64,000 nt of DNA from Pseudocitrobacter faecalis (GCA_003315335.1 QNRL01000005.1:310001-374000); one strand, 5' to 3'. Positions 1 to 13,009 are shown, counted from the first letter of the stretch. Notes: generated from the sequence alone by a model not told the origin. A program made the numbers and translations.

Positions 1-1350
1 GTGCTGGAAATCGTGCGTATCGAGAAGCCGAAGGGCGTTATCGTGCAGTACGGCGGTCAGACCCCGCTGAAACTGGCGCGCGCGCTGGAAGCGGCTGGTG
101 TACCGGTTATCGGTACCAGCCCGGATGCTATCGACCGTGCGGAAGACCGTGAACGCTTCCAGCATGCGGTTGACCGTCTGAAACTGAAACAACCGGCAAA
201 CGCCACCGTTACCGCGATCGAAATGGCGGTGGAGAAAGCGAAAGAGATTGGTTACCCGCTGGTGGTGCGCCCGTCCTACGTTCTCGGTGGGCGCGCAATG
301 GAAATCGTTTACGACGAAGCCGACCTGAAGCGCTACTTCCAGACCGCTGTCAGCGTATCTAACGACGCGCCGGTACTGCTCGACCGCTTCCTGGACGATG
401 CGGTAGAAGTGGATGTGGACGCCATCTGCGACGGCGAAATGGTGCTGATTGGCGGCATCATGGAGCACATCGAGCAGGCGGGCGTGCACTCTGGTGACTC
501 CGCCTGTTCTCTGCCAGCGTACACGCTGAGCCAGGAAATTCAGGATGTGATGCGCCAGCAGGTGCAGAAACTGGCCTTTGAACTGCAGGTTCGCGGTCTG
601 ATGAACGTCCAGTTTGCGGTGAAAGACAACGAAGTCTACCTGATTGAAGTTAACCCGCGTGCAGCGCGTACTGTACCGTTCGTCTCCAAAGCGACCGGTG
701 TTCCGCTGGCGAAAGTGGCGGCACGCGTAATGGCAGGCAAAACGCTGGCCGAACAGGGCGTAACCAAAGAAATCATCCCGCCGTACTACTCCGTGAAAGA
801 AGTGGTGCTGCCGTTCAACAAATTCCCGGGCGTTGACCCGCTGTTAGGGCCAGAGATGCGCTCTACCGGGGAAGTGATGGGCGTGGGCCGCACGTTCGCA
901 GAAGCTTTTGCGAAAGCGCAACTGGGCAGTAACTCCACCATGAAGAAACAGGGCCGCGCACTGCTCTCCGTGCGCGAAGGCGACAAAGAACGTGTTGTCG
1001 ACCTGGCGGCGAAACTGCTGAAGCATGGTTTTGAGCTGGACGCGACGCACGGCACGGCGATTGTGCTGGGCGAAGCGGGGATCAACCCACGTCTGGTGAA
1101 CAAGGTGCATGAAGGTCGTCCGCACATTCAGGACCGTATCAAGAATGGCGAATACACCTACATCATCAACACTACTGCGGGTCGTCAGGCGATTGAAGAC
1201 TCCAAGTTGATTCGCCGCAGCGCGTTGCAGTACAAGGTACATTACGACACCACCCTGAACGGCGGTTTTGCAACCTCCATGGCGCTGAATGCGGATGCGA
1301 AAGAGAAAGTGATTTCGGTGCAGGAAATGCACGCGCAAATTACGAAGTAA
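1..1350 (+). CDS. carB: Carbamoyl-phosphate synthase large subunit, C-terminal part
   Basis: Partial gene: the frame is already open at base 1, and the 449 residues match the last ~42% of CarB (about 1073 residues in E. coli), so the start lies upstream of the window. The enzyme makes carbamoyl phosphate from bicarbonate, ATP and glutamine-derived ammonia for arginine and pyrimidine synthesis, in complex with CarA. Visible here are most of the second ATP-grasp half ([13 protein letters not shown], then [12 protein letters not shown]) and, after roughly residue 310, the methylglyoxal-synthase-like allosteric domain that binds UMP and ornithine in the E. coli enzyme. The GTG at base 1 is an internal Val codon, not a start. 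The tail reads AQITK, one residue longer than the E. coli form. A strong terminator follows. Confidence 0.97.
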   Translation: MLEIVRIEKPKGVIVQYGGQTPLKLARALEAAGVPVIGTSPDAIDRAEDRERFQHAVDRLKLKQPANATVTAIEMAVEKAKEIGYPLVVRPSYVLGGRAMEIVYDEADLKRYFQTAVSVSNDAPVLLDRFLDDAVEVDVDAICDGEMVLIGGIMEHIEQAGVHSGDSACSLPAYTLSQEIQDVMRQQVQKLAFELQVRGLMNVQFAVKDNEVYLIEVNPRAARTVPFVSKATGVPLAKVAARVMAGKTLAEQGVTKEIIPPYYSVKEVVLPFNKFPGVDPLLGPEMRSTGEVMGVGRTFAEAFAKAQLGSNSTMKKQGRALLSVREGDKERVVDLAAKLLKHGFELDATHGTAIVLGEAGINPRLVNKVHEGRPHIQDRIKNGEYTYIINTTAGRQAIEDSKLIRRSALQYKVHYDTTLNGGFATSMALNADAKEKVISVQEMHAQITK

Positions 1351-1371
1351 GCGCATTTCTCGTGACGGTTT

Positions 1372-1402
1372 AAACGGTTCCTGAAAAGGAACCGTTTTTT
1401 TT
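1372..1402 (+). terminator. Rho-independent terminator of carAB
   Basis: A ten-base stem AAACGGTTCC / GGAACCGTTT around a TGAAAA loop is followed by a run of T. It lies 22 bases after the carB stop and ends the operon. Confidence 0.93.
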
Positions 1403-1450
1403 CGCCTTCAGATCATTCCTGGTGCCTTAATCTCTTTTCAATGTAACAAC

Positions 1451-1493
1451 CACGATTTAGATCACATCCCTCAACATTTAAGTCGCATACCAT
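1451..1493 (+). promoter_or_regulatory. Possible caiF promoter with CRP half-site
   Basis: TCACA at 1462-1466 is a perfect right half of a CRP site; the left half (CACGA) is poor. A weak -10-like TACCAT lies at 1488-1493, which would put the start near 1500 and the CRP centre about 41 bases upstream, a class II layout. E. coli caiF is known to need CRP and FNR; no clear FNR box was found. Weak evidence from sequence alone. Confidence 0.35.
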
Positions 1494-1571
1494 TTCACAT
1501 AACCCTGATTTTAGTGTGGCTTAATGTTAGCAGGCCATAACAGATTTTTAATTCGTAAAAATGGTGTGAAT

Positions 1572-1967
1572 ATGAGTGAACAATGTGTTGGTAAGCCACT
1601 CTACTTGTTAATTGCCGAATGGATCATGGCAGAAGATCGTTGGGTAACCGCAAGAGAGATCTCCATTCATTTCGATATTGAACACAGCAAAGCGATTAAT
1701 ACACTTTCCTATATTCTCTCTGAGGTGGGAGAAATTAGCTGTGAAGTCAAAATGATCCCCAATAAGCTGGAGGGGCGAGGGTGTCAGTGCCAGCGGTTGG
1801 TAAAAGTGGTGGCTATTGATTCTCAGCTTTATGACCGAGTCAATCATCATGTGCGGGAAAAAATGGCTGGCGTGAGGAAAACGCCGCATATATCTGCGGT
1901 ACCGCCAGCCGGGCTTAATCGTGAGCAAAAATGGCAAATGATGTTGTCTAAGAGTATGCGTCGATAA
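1572..1967 (+). CDS. caiF: Transcriptional activator of the cai and fix operons
   Basis: 131 residues, the same length as E. coli CaiF. CaiF activates the divergent caiTABCDE and fixABCX operons during anaerobic growth with carnitine. The start at 1572 (MSEQCVGKP) was chosen over an upstream in-frame ATG at 1524 because it gives the family length and N-terminus. The N-terminal half carries a helix-turn-helix-like stretch (VTAREISIHFDIEHSKAIN), followed by a conserved cysteine cluster (CEVK, then GCQCQR). The C-terminus ENREQ-type segment ends in KSMRR as in the family. It is a lone gene, divergent from nothing and convergent with caiE, from which it is separated by a REP hairpin. CRP- and FNR-dependent expression is known for E. 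coli and not proven here. Confidence 0.95.
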   Translation: MSEQCVGKPLYLLIAEWIMAEDRWVTAREISIHFDIEHSKAINTLSYILSEVGEISCEVKMIPNKLEGRGCQCQRLVKVVAIDSQLYDRVNHHVREKMAGVRKTPHISAVPPAGLNREQKWQMMLSKSMRR

Positions 1968-1976
1968 GACCGCATC

Positions 1977-2001
1977 GCCGGATGGTTCTGTGCCATCCGG
2001 C
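1977..2001. repeat. REP hairpin between convergent caiF and caiE
   Basis: A nine-base perfect stem GCCGGATGG / CCATCCGGC with a seven-base loop fills the gap between the two convergent genes. It has the REP consensus core and could act as a two-way transcript end or mRNA stabiliser. Confidence 0.8.
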
Positions 2002-2005
2002 AACA

Positions 2006-2596
2006 TCAGCGTTTCGGTTGTACCTCCGTCGTGCCTTTCAGGCGCGGTCGATTTTCTTCCTTTTCGGTTAACGGTTCGGTTAAGTGTAATCCCGTTTTGC
2101 AGCGCGCTACCAGGTCCTGATACTCCCGCGTATTGAGCCGTTTCCAGTGCATCTCTTCGTCGGTCACTTCTCGCAATAAGCGTGCCGGGGAGCCGACCAG
2201 CATCTGCCGGGGCGTACCGATAAAACCTGCTTTGACAAAGCTCATGGCGGCGACAATGCTCTCATCGCCAATCACTGCGCCGTCCATGATGACGCTATTC
2301 ATACCGACTAAAGCATCGCGGCCAATCACGCAGCCATGAAGAATTGCCCCGTGACCGATATGGCCGTTTTCGCGCACGATGGTATCCGTGTCGCAATAGC
2401 CATGCATGATGCAGCCATCCTGGAGGTTTGATCCGGCCTCAAGAATTAACCGCCCGTAATCGCCGCGCAGCGAGGCGTGAGGGCCGACGTAGACGCCCGC
2501 GCCGATAATGACGTCGCCAATCAGCACCGCGCTGGGGTGGACGTAAGCCTGCGGGTGAACGACGGGGATCAGGCCTTCAAAGGCGTATATGCTCAT
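2006..2596 (-). CDS. caiE: Carnitine operon protein CaiE, hexapeptide-repeat family
   Basis: 196 residues, equal to E. coli CaiE. The sequence is built of imperfect hexapeptide repeats (for example [24 protein letters not shown] and later [33 protein letters not shown]; shown here only as position guides, residues ~20-120) that fold into a left-handed beta-helix like gamma-class carbonic anhydrase relatives. CaiE is reported to stimulate CaiB and CaiD activity, perhaps through cofactor supply, but its own chemistry is not settled. ATG at 2596 is preceded by AGGAG six bases upstream. It is the last gene of caiTABCDE, separated from caiD by a REP element. Confidence 0.94.
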   Translation of the reverse strand: MSIYAFEGLIPVVHPQAYVHPSAVLIGDVIIGAGVYVGPHASLRGDYGRLILEAGSNLQDGCIMHGYCDTDTIVRENGHIGHGAILHGCVIGRDALVGMNSVIMDGAVIGDESIVAAMSFVKAGFIGTPRQMLVGSPARLLREVTDEEMHWKRLNTREYQDLVARCKTGLHLTEPLTEKEENRPRLKGTTEVQPKR

Positions 2597-2617
2597 GGTG
2601 ACTCCTGTGCCGGGAAT

Positions 2618-2668
2618 TGCCGGATGGCGGCGTGAACGCCTTATCCGGCCTGCGAGGGCATTGCCGGA
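2618..2668. repeat. REP element between caiD and caiE
   Basis: GCCGGATGGCGGCG and CGCCTTATCCGGCC form a classic REP dyad, followed by a partial second unit GCATTGCCGGATTAACGCC. It sits in the caiD-caiE intercistronic gap and may set differential mRNA stability. Confidence 0.82.
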
Positions 2669-3454
2669 TTAACGCCCCTTCCACACCGGTTCGCGTTTTT
2701 CGGCGAACGCTAATGGCCCTTCAATAGCATCTTCGGAATGCAGCACCGCCGGGTAATGTTTTAACGCACCGCTACGCATGAAACGGTAACCCTCTTCAAC
2801 GGGCATTTCGCTGGTGGTGCGGTAAATCTCTTTCAACGCCGCCAGTGCCAGCGGGGCGCTTTGCACCAGTTGCTGAGCCAGTTCGCGGGCGCTTGCCATC
2901 AGTTCCGGTTGCGCTACCACGCGGTTCACGATGCCCCAACGTTGAGCTTCTTCCGCCGTCATGCGACGCCCGGTCATGACCATTTCGTTGAGGATTGCCG
3001 GAGGCAGATATTTCGGCAGACGCAACACGCCGCCGCTGTCCGGAACGATACCGAGTTTGGCTTCCGGAAGGGCAAAACTGGCGTTTTCCGCACACAGGAT
3101 AAAATCAGCGGCCAGCGCCAGTTCGAAGCCACCGCCAAAGGCGTAGCCGTTCACGGCGGCAATAACCGGTTTATCAAGGTCAAAAATTTCGGTTAACCCG
3201 GCGAACCCGCCTGGGCCGAAATCGGCGTCTGGCGCTTCCCCCTCAGCGGCGGCTTTCAGATCCCATCCCGCAGAGAAAAATTTCTCGCCTGCGCCGGTAA
3301 TAATGGCGACGCGCAGTGTCGGGTCATCGCGAAAATTAAGGAAAACTTCGCCCATTTCGAAACTGGTTTTCGCATCGATGGCATTGGCTTTTGGGCGATC
3401 CAGGGTTATTTCCAGAATCGCGCCGTTACGGGTCAGATGTAATGAATCACTCAT
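2669..3454 (-). CDS. caiD: Carnitinyl-CoA dehydratase (crotonobetainyl-CoA hydratase)
   Basis: 261 residues, the full E. coli CaiD length, crotonase superfamily. It interconverts L-carnitinyl-CoA and crotonobetainyl-CoA in the cytoplasm. The crotonase oxyanion-hole region ([18 protein letters not shown], residues ~100-117) is intact, and Glu111 and Glu131, the two acidic catalytic residues of the E. coli enzyme, are both present at those exact positions. ATG at 3454 is preceded by AGGAG. About 100 bases separate it from caiC. Confidence 0.96.
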   Translation of the reverse strand: MSDSLHLTRNGAILEITLDRPKANAIDAKTSFEMGEVFLNFRDDPTLRVAIITGAGEKFFSAGWDLKAAAEGEAPDADFGPGGFAGLTEIFDLDKPVIAAVNGYAFGGGFELALAADFILCAENASFALPEAKLGIVPDSGGVLRLPKYLPPAILNEMVMTGRRMTAEEAQRWGIVNRVVAQPELMASARELAQQLVQSAPLALAALKEIYRTTSEMPVEEGYRFMRSGALKHYPAVLHSEDAIEGPLAFAEKREPVWKGR

Positions 3455-3558
3455 GTTCCACTCCTTTTTCTGTATTCTGTGGGCAATAGCGGCCCCACAA
3501 AAACAGGTGCGTTTTTGTTTTCAGAGAATATTCAGCGGCATGACTGCCGCCAGCGTCG

Positions 3559-5100
3559 TTACTTCAGGTTCTTCTTAATTATTTTCCCTGAGCAGTTACG
3601 GGGCAGGTCGGTTCTGATCTCCATATAAGACGGCACTTTAAATTTCGCCATATGCGTTTCGCAGAAGCGGAAAAACTCTTCCTGACTTAAGGTTTCTCCT
3701 TCATTGAGTACGACAAAGGCTTTTATGGCTTCGTCGCGAATATCGTCTTTAATACCAATCACCACGATGTCCTGAATTTTGGGATGCGCAGCGATAATAT
3801 TTTCCAGCTCGACGCAGGAGACGTTTTCACCCCCGCGTTTAATCATGTTGCAGCGGCGGTCAATAAAATAGAAAAAGCCTTCCTCGTCGTAGTAGCCGGA
3901 ATCGCCGGTGTGTAGCCAGCCATCCGCCTGCAATGTGCTGGCGGTGGCATCCGGGCGCAGATAGTACTCTTTAAAGAGCGTCTTCCCCGGCTCGCCTTTT
4001 ATGCAAATTTCACCGATTTCGCCCGGCGGCAATGGCCGGTTCTGGTCATCGCGAATTTCCGCCTGGTAGCAGAAACCGGGGCGGCCAATCGACGGCCAGC
4101 GACGTTTGTCACCGGGCCTGTCGCCAATAATGCCGACGATGGTTTCCGTCATGCCATATGAGGTGAGCAGCCGTACGCCAAACCGCTCGATAAACGCGTC
4201 TTTCTCCGCGACCGATAGATTCAGGTAATACATCACTTCGCGTAGCCGATGCTGACGGTCGGTCGGCGCAGGCGGCTGTACCATCAGCGTGCGGATCATC
4301 ATCGGAATGCATTCCGTGACCGTAGCGCCGTAGTGACGAACCTGTCTCCAGAAGGCGCGGGCGCTGTATTTTTCAATCAGCACAAACGTCGCCCCGGCGG
4401 AAAAGGCCGCCATCGCCGCGGTACACTGGCAGTCGATGTGGAACGCGGGCATCACCGTCAGATAAACATCATCTGCGCGTAACGCACACTGCCACGAGGA
4501 GTAATAACCCGCAAAACGCAGGTTGTAGTGGGTGATCACCACACCTTTAGGGCGCGACGTGGTGCCCGAGGTAAACAGAATTTCGGCGGTATCTTCCGGG
4601 CTTAACGGCGGCGCATAGCGCAGTGTGGCTGGCTGCTCTGCCTTAATGCGCTGAAAATCAAACTCTTCGTCTTCACCATCTATCAGGCAGATCGTTTCCA
4701 GTTGGGTGGAATGCTCCGCGCGAATCTGGCGATACATCGGGTAAAAACGCGTGGAGGTCACCAGCAGGCGTGCCTGACAGTGATGCAGAATCCATGCGCT
4801 CTCTTCCTGTAACAGCCGAGCGTTAATTGGCACCATAATCGCGCCGATTTTGGCCAGCCCAAACCAGCAGAAAATAAACTCCGGGCAGTTATCGAGATGC
4901 AGGGCAACCTTGTCGCCTTTACGCACGCCCAGGGCGTGAAACAGGTTTGCCGTGCGCGTGATTTCCGCATCGAGCGCTGCATAACTGAATTGCTGCACAT
5001 CGCCCGCGCAGGATTCCACTATCAGCGCCGTTTTCTCACCGTAAACTTCCGCCAGACAATCCCACATCTGCCGCACGTGTTGCCCGCCAACCATATCCAT
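3559..5100 (-). CDS. caiC: Carnitine/crotonobetaine-CoA ligase
   Basis: 513 residues from the ATG at 5100 (MDMVGGQ), matching the start of E. coli CaiC; an in-frame GTG five codons upstream (5115) is possible but overlaps the GGGTGA ribosome site that serves the ATG. It is an ANL-superfamily acyl-CoA synthetase that adenylates and thioesterifies carnitine, crotonobetaine or gamma-butyrobetaine. The AMP-binding loop [13 protein letters not shown] is at residues 175-187, the conserved YGMTE motif is present, and the C-terminal catalytic lysine region ([13 protein letters not shown]) closes the protein. It is slightly shorter than E. coli CaiC (517) because of a gap near residues 140-150. It lies in the cai operon between caiB and caiD. 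Confidence 0.95.
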   Translation of the reverse strand: MDMVGGQHVRQMWDCLAEVYGEKTALIVESCAGDVQQFSYAALDAEITRTANLFHALGVRKGDKVALHLDNCPEFIFCWFGLAKIGAIMVPINARLLQEESAWILHHCQARLLVTSTRFYPMYRQIRAEHSTQLETICLIDGEDEEFDFQRIKAEQPATLRYAPPLSPEDTAEILFTSGTTSRPKGVVITHYNLRFAGYYSSWQCALRADDVYLTVMPAFHIDCQCTAAMAAFSAGATFVLIEKYSARAFWRQVRHYGATVTECIPMMIRTLMVQPPAPTDRQHRLREVMYYLNLSVAEKDAFIERFGVRLLTSYGMTETIVGIIGDRPGDKRRWPSIGRPGFCYQAEIRDDQNRPLPPGEIGEICIKGEPGKTLFKEYYLRPDATASTLQADGWLHTGDSGYYDEEGFFYFIDRRCNMIKRGGENVSCVELENIIAAHPKIQDIVVIGIKDDIRDEAIKAFVVLNEGETLSQEEFFRFCETHMAKFKVPSYMEIRTDLPRNCSGKIIKKNLK

Positions 5101-5160
5101 TGCGCATTCACCCACAAAATAGTCCTGGTGGTTAGCCGGGGGCCCGGCTAACGCATCCTG

Positions 5161-6477
<1,317 letters not shown>

Positions 6478-6490
6478 GAAACGTGCCTTA

Positions 6491-7633
6491 TCAACGATAT
6501 TGTTTCAGCACGGCACGGCCCAGCGTCAGGATCTGCATTTCATCAGAGCCGCCGGAGACGCGGTCTACGCGCAGATCACGCCAGAAACGGGTGATGCGGT
6601 GATTACCCGCGATACCTACGCCGCCCAGCACCTGCATAGCCGTATCGACGACCTCAAACGCGGCGTTGGCGCAGAAGTATTTACACATCGCTGCATCGCC
6701 AGAGGTGATCGTGCCGTTATCCGCTTTCCAGGCAGCTTCAAACAACATGTTTTTCATGGCGTTGAGTTTGATCGCCATGTGCGCGAACTTCTCCTGAATC
6801 AACTGGAAGCGGCCAATGGTTTCGCCAAACTGCACGCGCTGGTTAGCGTAACGAGCGGCGTCTTCAAAGGCGCACATCGCGGTGCCGTAGTTGGTCAGCG
6901 CCACCAGGAAGCGTTCGTGGTCAAACTCCTCTTTCACACGATTGAAGCCGTTGCCTTCGCGGCCAAACATGTCTTTTTCTTCCAGCTCAACGTCGTCGAA
7001 GGTCAGCTCGCAGCAGCTATCCATACGCAGGCCAAGTTTTTCCAGCTTGTTGATCTTGATACCCGGTTTGCTCATGTCGACACACCATTCGGTGTAAATC
7101 GCTTTGTCCGGCGACGCCCCATCGCGCGCCATCACCACCACGTACGGGGTATACGCGCTACTGGTGATAAAACATTTGCTGCCGTTGAGGTAGACCTTGC
7201 CGTTTTTGCGGGTGTAGGTGGTTTTCAGGCTGCCGACGTCAGAGCCCGCGCCCGGTTCGGTAATCGCCGAGTTCCACATCTGTTTCCCGGTACCCTGGAA
7301 GGCCATGATCTTGTCGATCTGCTCCTGGGTGCCTTCGCGCAGGAAGGTGTTGAAGCCGCCCGGCAATTGATAGAGCACGTAGGTTGGCGCGCCGAGGCGG
7401 CCCAGTTCCATCCATACCGCCGCGACGGTGACGAACCCAGCGTCCAGTCCACCGTGTTCTTCCGGTAGCAGCAGGCTGTCGATACCCATATCGGCCAGCG
7501 CTTTGACAAAACGTTCCGGGTAGACGCTGTCGCGATCGCACTCGGCGAAATAGGCTTCCCAGTTTTCACTGGCCATCAGTTCACGAATACCGGCGACAAA
7601 CAATTCCTGCTCATCATTCAAATTGAAATCCAT
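6491..7633 (-). CDS. caiA: Crotonobetainyl-CoA reductase
   Basis: 380 residues, identical in length to E. coli CaiA, acyl-CoA dehydrogenase family (FAD). It reduces crotonobetainyl-CoA to gamma-butyrobetainyl-CoA, taking electrons through the FixABCX system encoded divergently. Family signatures are visible: [13 protein letters not shown] (~residues 123-135) and the C-terminal [20 protein letters not shown] with [13 protein letters not shown] at 7633 is 30 bases from the caiT stop. Second gene of the operon. Confidence 0.96.
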   Translation of the reverse strand: MDFNLNDEQELFVAGIRELMASENWEAYFAECDRDSVYPERFVKALADMGIDSLLLPEEHGGLDAGFVTVAAVWMELGRLGAPTYVLYQLPGGFNTFLREGTQEQIDKIMAFQGTGKQMWNSAITEPGAGSDVGSLKTTYTRKNGKVYLNGSKCFITSSAYTPYVVVMARDGASPDKAIYTEWCVDMSKPGIKINKLEKLGLRMDSCCELTFDDVELEEKDMFGREGNGFNRVKEEFDHERFLVALTNYGTAMCAFEDAARYANQRVQFGETIGRFQLIQEKFAHMAIKLNAMKNMLFEAAWKADNGTITSGDAAMCKYFCANAAFEVVDTAMQVLGGVGIAGNHRITRFWRDLRVDRVSGGSDEMQILTLGRAVLKQYR

Positions 7634-7663
7634 CTTCTAACCTCTTAATCGTGTTGGGTTTAA

Positions 7664-9199
<1,536 letters not shown>

Positions 9200-9300
9200 C
9201 TAAAATTATTTAGCGTTCCCGGTTGTTCCATTTTTTGTCTATTATTGTTAATAATTTATTAATAACTATTTAACCTCAAAGTGGCGTTAGAAAGTAATTC

Positions 9301-9306
9301 ATAATG
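9301..9306 (-). promoter_or_regulatory. Predicted caiT promoter -10 box
   Basis: Read on the minus strand the hexamer is CATTAT. It lies about 29 bases from the centre of the CRP site at 9328-9343, which puts the predicted start near 9294 and CRP at about -41, a class II arrangement as known for E. coli caiT. Confidence 0.55.
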
Positions 9307-9327
9307 GGTATTCAAATTCGTGCATTC

Positions 9328-9343
9328 TGTGATGATTGTCACG
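9328..9343. promoter_or_regulatory. CRP binding site in the cai-fix control region
   Basis: TGTGATGATTGTCACG matches TGTGA-N6-TCACA in nine of ten conserved bases. Its position fits CRP activation of caiT. Confidence 0.8.
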
Positions 9344-9438
9344 CTTTGTTGGATGGGCTTTTTTGTCACTCGTTCTGTGTTTAGTTGTTAATTTTCAATG
9401 TCTTGATTGTGTATTCCTGACGATTTTAGGGTGTTAAC

Positions 9439-9473
9439 TTTCAATATTGGTGATCCATTAAACACTATTGAAA
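9439..9473. promoter_or_regulatory. Predicted CaiF operator 1
   Basis: TTTCAATATTG and CACTATTGAAA are inverted 11-base half-sites separated by exactly 13 bases, which is the half-site and spacer geometry I recall for CaiF. The cognate regulator gene is at 1572-1967. Confidence 0.7.
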
Positions 9474-9495
9474 TTTTTATCAATAAAGACTTACT

Positions 9496-9530
9496 GTTCA
9501 ATATTGTTGAGATAGATAACATTATTGAAA
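9496..9530. promoter_or_regulatory. Predicted CaiF operator 2
   Basis: GTTCAATATTG and CATTATTGAAA again form 11-base inverted half-sites with a 13-base spacer. The centre is 57 bases from operator 1, on the fixA side. Confidence 0.7.
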
Positions 9531-9554
9531 GTTGTATTTTTCAGCGTGTGACAT

Positions 9555-9570
9555 TTTCAATATTGGTGAT
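9555..9570 (+). promoter_or_regulatory. Third CaiF-type half-site
   Basis: TTTCAATATTGGTGAT is an exact 16-base copy of 9439-9454, about 116 bases (eleven turns) away. The facing half-site is degenerate, so it may be a weak or half operator close to the fix promoter. Confidence 0.45.
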
Positions 9571-9660
9571 TATTGTTTTATTTCTGAATTAAATTGCGTG
9601 ATATCTATATTTACCACCGCCGATATGGACGATGATCCCTTCATGATTTCTGGAGATGCA

Positions 9661-10434
9661 ATGAAGATAATTACTTGCTACAAGTGCGTGCCTGATGAAC
9701 AGGATATTGCGATCAATAACGCTGATGGTTCATTAGATTTCAGCAAAGCGGATGCGAAGATTAGCCAGTACGATCTCAACGCCATCGAAGCCGCTTGCCA
9801 GTTAAAACAACAAGCCGCAGACGCTCAGGTGATTGCCATGAGCGTGGGCGGCAAAGCGCTGAGTAACGTCAAAGGCCGCAAAGATGTGCTCTCACGCGGG
9901 CCGGATGAACTGGTTGTGGTGATTGACGATCAATTCGAACACGCGCTGCCGCAACACACCGCCGCCGCGCTGGCCGCCGCGGCACAGAAGTCCGGCTTTG
10001 ATCTGATGCTGTGCGGTGACGGATCTTCTGACCTTTATGCGCAGCAGGTGAGCCTGCTGGTGGGCGAAACCCTGGGTATCCCGGCAGTGAACGGTGTAAG
10101 CAAGATTCTGTCACTGACCGACAACACGCTCACCGTTGAGCGCGAGCTGGAAGATGAAACCGAAACGCTGTCCATCCCGCTGCCGGCGGTCGTGGCTGTC
10201 TCAACCGATATCAATACCCCACAGATTCCTTCAATGAAAGCCATCCTGGGCGCGGCGAAAAAACCGGTTCAGGTGTGGTCGCCGGCGGATATTGGCTTCA
10301 CCGCGCAGGAAAGCACCTCTTCGCAGCAGGTTGCCGCACCGAAACAGCGTGAACGTCAGCGCATCATCATTGAAGGCGATGGCGAAGAGCAGATCGCCAG
10401 CTTTGTCGATCATCTGCGCAAAATCATTAACTAA
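9661..10434 (+). CDS. fixA: Electron transfer flavoprotein beta-type subunit FixA
   Basis: 257 residues from the ATG at 9661 ([17 protein letters not shown]), one longer than E. coli FixA; GGAG lies six bases upstream. The longer in-frame extension to 9532 runs through the CaiF sites and was rejected. ETF-beta family with FixB as the alpha partner. The FixABCX complex is proposed to feed electrons to CaiA, probably by a membrane-linked or bifurcating route; this is established for homologues, not for this strain. The region around residues 210-225 ([10 protein letters not shown]) differs from E. coli. Confidence 0.95.
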   Translation: MKIITCYKCVPDEQDIAINNADGSLDFSKADAKISQYDLNAIEAACQLKQQAADAQVIAMSVGGKALSNVKGRKDVLSRGPDELVVVIDDQFEHALPQHTAAALAAAAQKSGFDLMLCGDGSSDLYAQQVSLLVGETLGIPAVNGVSKILSLTDNTLTVERELEDETETLSIPLPAVVAVSTDINTPQIPSMKAILGAAKKPVQVWSPADIGFTAQESTSSQQVAAPKQRERQRIIIEGDGEEQIASFVDHLRKIIN

Positions 10435-10445
10435 TAGGGGATGTT

Positions 10446-11387
10446 ATGAGCAAGTTTTCCAGTGTCTGGGTATTCAGCGATACCCCTTCTCGCCTGCCGG
10501 AACTGATGAGTGGTGCACAGGTATTAGGCGAAAAAATCCATACGTTCACCCTCAGCGACGCGGATAGCTCGCTGGCGTTCCAGTTGGGTGCGAATCAGGT
10601 ATGGCAACTGTGTGGCAAGCCGGACGATCGCATGATGGAAGATTATGCGGGCGTGATGGCCGACACCCTCCGCCAGCAGGGCGCCAATGGTCTCGTGCTG
10701 TTGCCAAACAGCCGTCGTGGCAAGTTGCTGGCGGCGAAACTCGGTTTCCGCTTGTCGGCGGCGGTCTCTAACGATGCCAGCGCGGTGGTGGCGCAAGAGG
10801 GTGGCGTAGCGGTTAAACACATGGTGTATGGCGGCCTGGCGATTGGCGAAGAGACCATCCGCTCGCCGTTTGCGGTGATGACGCTCAGTAGCGGAACGTT
10901 TGATGCCGTACAGCCGAATCCGTCTCTTAGCGGCGAGGCGCAAAAAGTCGAATGGCAAGCGCCTGCGGTGGCCATTACCCGCACGGCGACGAAGCCGCGT
11001 CAGAGCAGCAACGTTGACCTGGACAAAGCGCGTCTGGTGGTCAGCGTGGGTCGCGGTATCGGTAGCAAAGAGAATATCCCGCTTGCCGAGGCGCTGTGTC
11101 AGGCGATAGGCGCTGAGCTTGCCTGTTCTCGCCCGGTGGCAGAAAACGAAAAATGGATGGAGCACGAGCGCTATGTCGGCATCTCCAACCTGATGCTGAA
11201 ACCGGAGCTTTATCTGGCGGTCGGTATTTCCGGGCAGATCCAGCATATGGTTGGCGCGAACGGCGCGCAGACGATCTGTGCGATCAACAAAGATAAAAAC
11301 GCGCCGATCTTCCAGTATGCCGACTACGGCATCGTGGGCGATCTGATGAAGATCCTGCCTGAGCTGACCCGCGCGTTAGCGCGCTAG
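10446..11387 (+). CDS. fixB: Electron transfer flavoprotein alpha-type subunit FixB
   Basis: 313 residues, E. coli length. The ETF-alpha C-terminal FAD-binding domain is clear: [20 protein letters not shown], then [30 protein letters not shown]-type motif (residues ~255-290) with the usual ADYGIVGD end. It starts 11 bases after fixA and forms the heterodimer with it. The N-terminal half is the usual divergent ETF domain. Confidence 0.95.
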   Translation: MSKFSSVWVFSDTPSRLPELMSGAQVLGEKIHTFTLSDADSSLAFQLGANQVWQLCGKPDDRMMEDYAGVMADTLRQQGANGLVLLPNSRRGKLLAAKLGFRLSAAVSNDASAVVAQEGGVAVKHMVYGGLAIGEETIRSPFAVMTLSSGTFDAVQPNPSLSGEAQKVEWQAPAVAITRTATKPRQSSNVDLDKARLVVSVGRGIGSKENIPLAEALCQAIGAELACSRPVAENEKWMEHERYVGISNLMLKPELYLAVGISGQIQHMVGANGAQTICAINKDKNAPIFQYADYGIVGDLMKILPELTRALAR

Positions 11388-11396
11388 CGCCTTTGT

Positions 11397-11417
11397 ACAG
11401 GGCGTTTCGCGCCCTGT
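11397..11417 (+). other. Intercistronic hairpin between fixB and fixC
   Basis: ACAGGGCG and CGCCCTGT pair around a TTTCG loop directly after the fixB stop. There is no proper T-run, so processing, stabilisation or partial attenuation is more likely than full termination. Confidence 0.5.
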
Positions 11418-11438
11418 CTTCTGACTTCTGGAGTGGTT

Positions 11439-12725
11439 ATGTCTGAAGATATCTTTGATGCCATTATCGTCGGCGCCGGGCTTGCGGGTTCGGTGGCGGC
11501 GCTGGTGCTGGCCCGTGAAGGCGCGGATGTGCTGGTTATCGAACGCGGTAACGCTGCGGGCGCGAAAAATGTCACCGGTGGGCGTATTTATGCCCACAGT
11601 CTGGAGCGCATCATTCCCGGCTTTGCTGAAACTGCGCCCGTTGAACGGCGCATCACCCATGAAAAACTCGCCTTTATGACCGAAAAAGGGGCGATGACCA
11701 TGGACTATCTCAATGCCGACGAGGCGAGTGCGTCGCAGGTCTCTTATTCGGTACTGCGCAGTAAATTTGATACCTGGCTGATGGCGCAGGCGGAAGAGGC
11801 GGGTGCGCAGCTGATCACCGGGATCCGCGTCGATAACGTCGTGCAGCGCGACGGCAAAGTGGTCGGTGTGGAAGCTGATGGCGATATTCTCGAAGCGAAC
11901 GTGGTGATCCTTGCCGATGGCGTGAATTCGCTGCTGGCGGAAAAACTCGGTATGGTGAAGCGCGTGGATGCCGCCAACGTGGCTGTCGGGGTGAAAGAAC
12001 TGATCGAACTGCCGAAATCGGTGATTGAAGATCGCTTCCAGCTTCAGGGCAATGAAGGCGCGGCCTGTCTGTTTGCCGGATCGCCGACCGATGGCCTGAT
12101 GGGCGGCGGCTTCCTCTATACCAATGAAGACACGCTTTCGCTGGGTCTGGTCTGTGGCTTGCACCATCTGAAAGATGCAAATAAATCGGTACCGCAGATG
12201 CTGGAAGATTTTAAACAGCACCCGGCGGTCGCACCGCTGATCGCGGGCGGAAAAATGGTGGAGTATTCAGCGCACGTGGTACCGGAAGCGGGCATGAATA
12301 TGCAGCCGGAACTGATCGGTGACGGCGTATTAATTGCCGGTGATGCTGCCGGGATGTGCATGAACCTTGGCTTTACCATTCGTGGCATGGATCTGGCGGT
12401 GGCGGCGGGGGAAGCGGCGGCGAAAGCGGTGTTATCCGCGAAACACAATAATGACTTCAGCCGCAATGGCCTGGCTTCTTATCGCCAGCATCTGGACAAC
12501 GGCCCGATGCGCGACATGCGCATGTATCAGCGCCTGCCCGCGTTCCTCGATAACCCACGTATGTTTACCCGTTACCCGGAAATGGTGGTGGGTGTGGCAC
12601 GCGATCTGTTCACCATTGATGGCAGCGCGCCGGTACCGATGCGCAAGAAAATCCTTCAGCATGCGAAGAAAGTGGGCTTTATCAATCTGATGAAGGACGG
12701 CATTAAAGGAGTGACCGTACTATGA
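11439..12725 (+). CDS. fixC: FAD-dependent oxidoreductase FixC (ETF:quinone oxidoreductase-like)
   Basis: 428 residues from ATG 11439 (MSEDIFDAIIVGAGLAG), the E. coli length; a GTG two codons upstream is less likely given GGAG placement. The N-terminal dinucleotide-binding motif is VGAGLAGSVAALVLAREGA, and a second FAD motif VLIAGDAAGMCMNLGF appears near residue 300. It belongs to the ETF-QO/geranylgeranyl-reductase-like group and is thought to pass electrons between FixAB and FixX or the membrane. Stop and fixX start overlap (ATGA), indicating translational coupling. Confidence 0.95.
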   Translation: MSEDIFDAIIVGAGLAGSVAALVLAREGADVLVIERGNAAGAKNVTGGRIYAHSLERIIPGFAETAPVERRITHEKLAFMTEKGAMTMDYLNADEASASQVSYSVLRSKFDTWLMAQAEEAGAQLITGIRVDNVVQRDGKVVGVEADGDILEANVVILADGVNSLLAEKLGMVKRVDAANVAVGVKELIELPKSVIEDRFQLQGNEGAACLFAGSPTDGLMGGGFLYTNEDTLSLGLVCGLHHLKDANKSVPQMLEDFKQHPAVAPLIAGGKMVEYSAHVVPEAGMNMQPELIGDGVLIAGDAAGMCMNLGFTIRGMDLAVAAGEAAAKAVLSAKHNNDFSRNGLASYRQHLDNGPMRDMRMYQRLPAFLDNPRMFTRYPEMVVGVARDLFTIDGSAPVPMRKKILQHAKKVGFINLMKDGIKGVTVL

Positions 12726-13009
12726 CTTCCCCTGTGAACGTCGACGTCAAACTGGGCGTCAATAAATTCAATGTTGATGAAGAGAATCCGCACATCATTT
12801 TGAAAGCAGACCCCGATAAAGCGGCGCTGGAGGTGCTGGTAAAAGCCTGCCCCGCCGGGCTGTATAAAAAGCAGAATGACGGCAGCGTGCGGTTTGATTA
12901 CGCCGGGTGTCTGGAGTGTGGTACCTGCCGCATTCTTGGCCTGGATACGGCGCTGGAAAAATGGGAATACCCGCGCGGCACATTTGGCGTGGAATTTCGC
13001 TATGGGTGA
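12722..13009 (+). CDS. fixX: Ferredoxin-like protein FixX
   Basis: 95 residues, same as E. coli. A cluster-binding pattern is visible: KACPAG at ~residues 40-45 and CLECGTC at ~60-66, consistent with an iron-sulfur protein of the ETF-QO C-terminal type. It overlaps fixC by four bases. Last gene of fixABCX; a REP element follows. Confidence 0.95.
   Translation: MTSPVNVDVKLGVNKFNVDEENPHIILKADPDKAALEVLVKACPAGLYKKQNDGSVRFDYAGCLECGTCRILGLDTALEKWEYPRGTFGVEFRYG

Noticed and set aside
9532-9660. Upstream extension of fixA by 43 codons
   Set aside because: It runs through CaiF-type sites, lacks homology to FixA, and the ATG at 9661 has a good ribosome site.
11376-12221. 281-codon minus-strand frame opposite fixC
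   Set aside because: Antisense to conserved fixC, with His/Arg/Phe-rich composition typical of a reverse-frame artefact.
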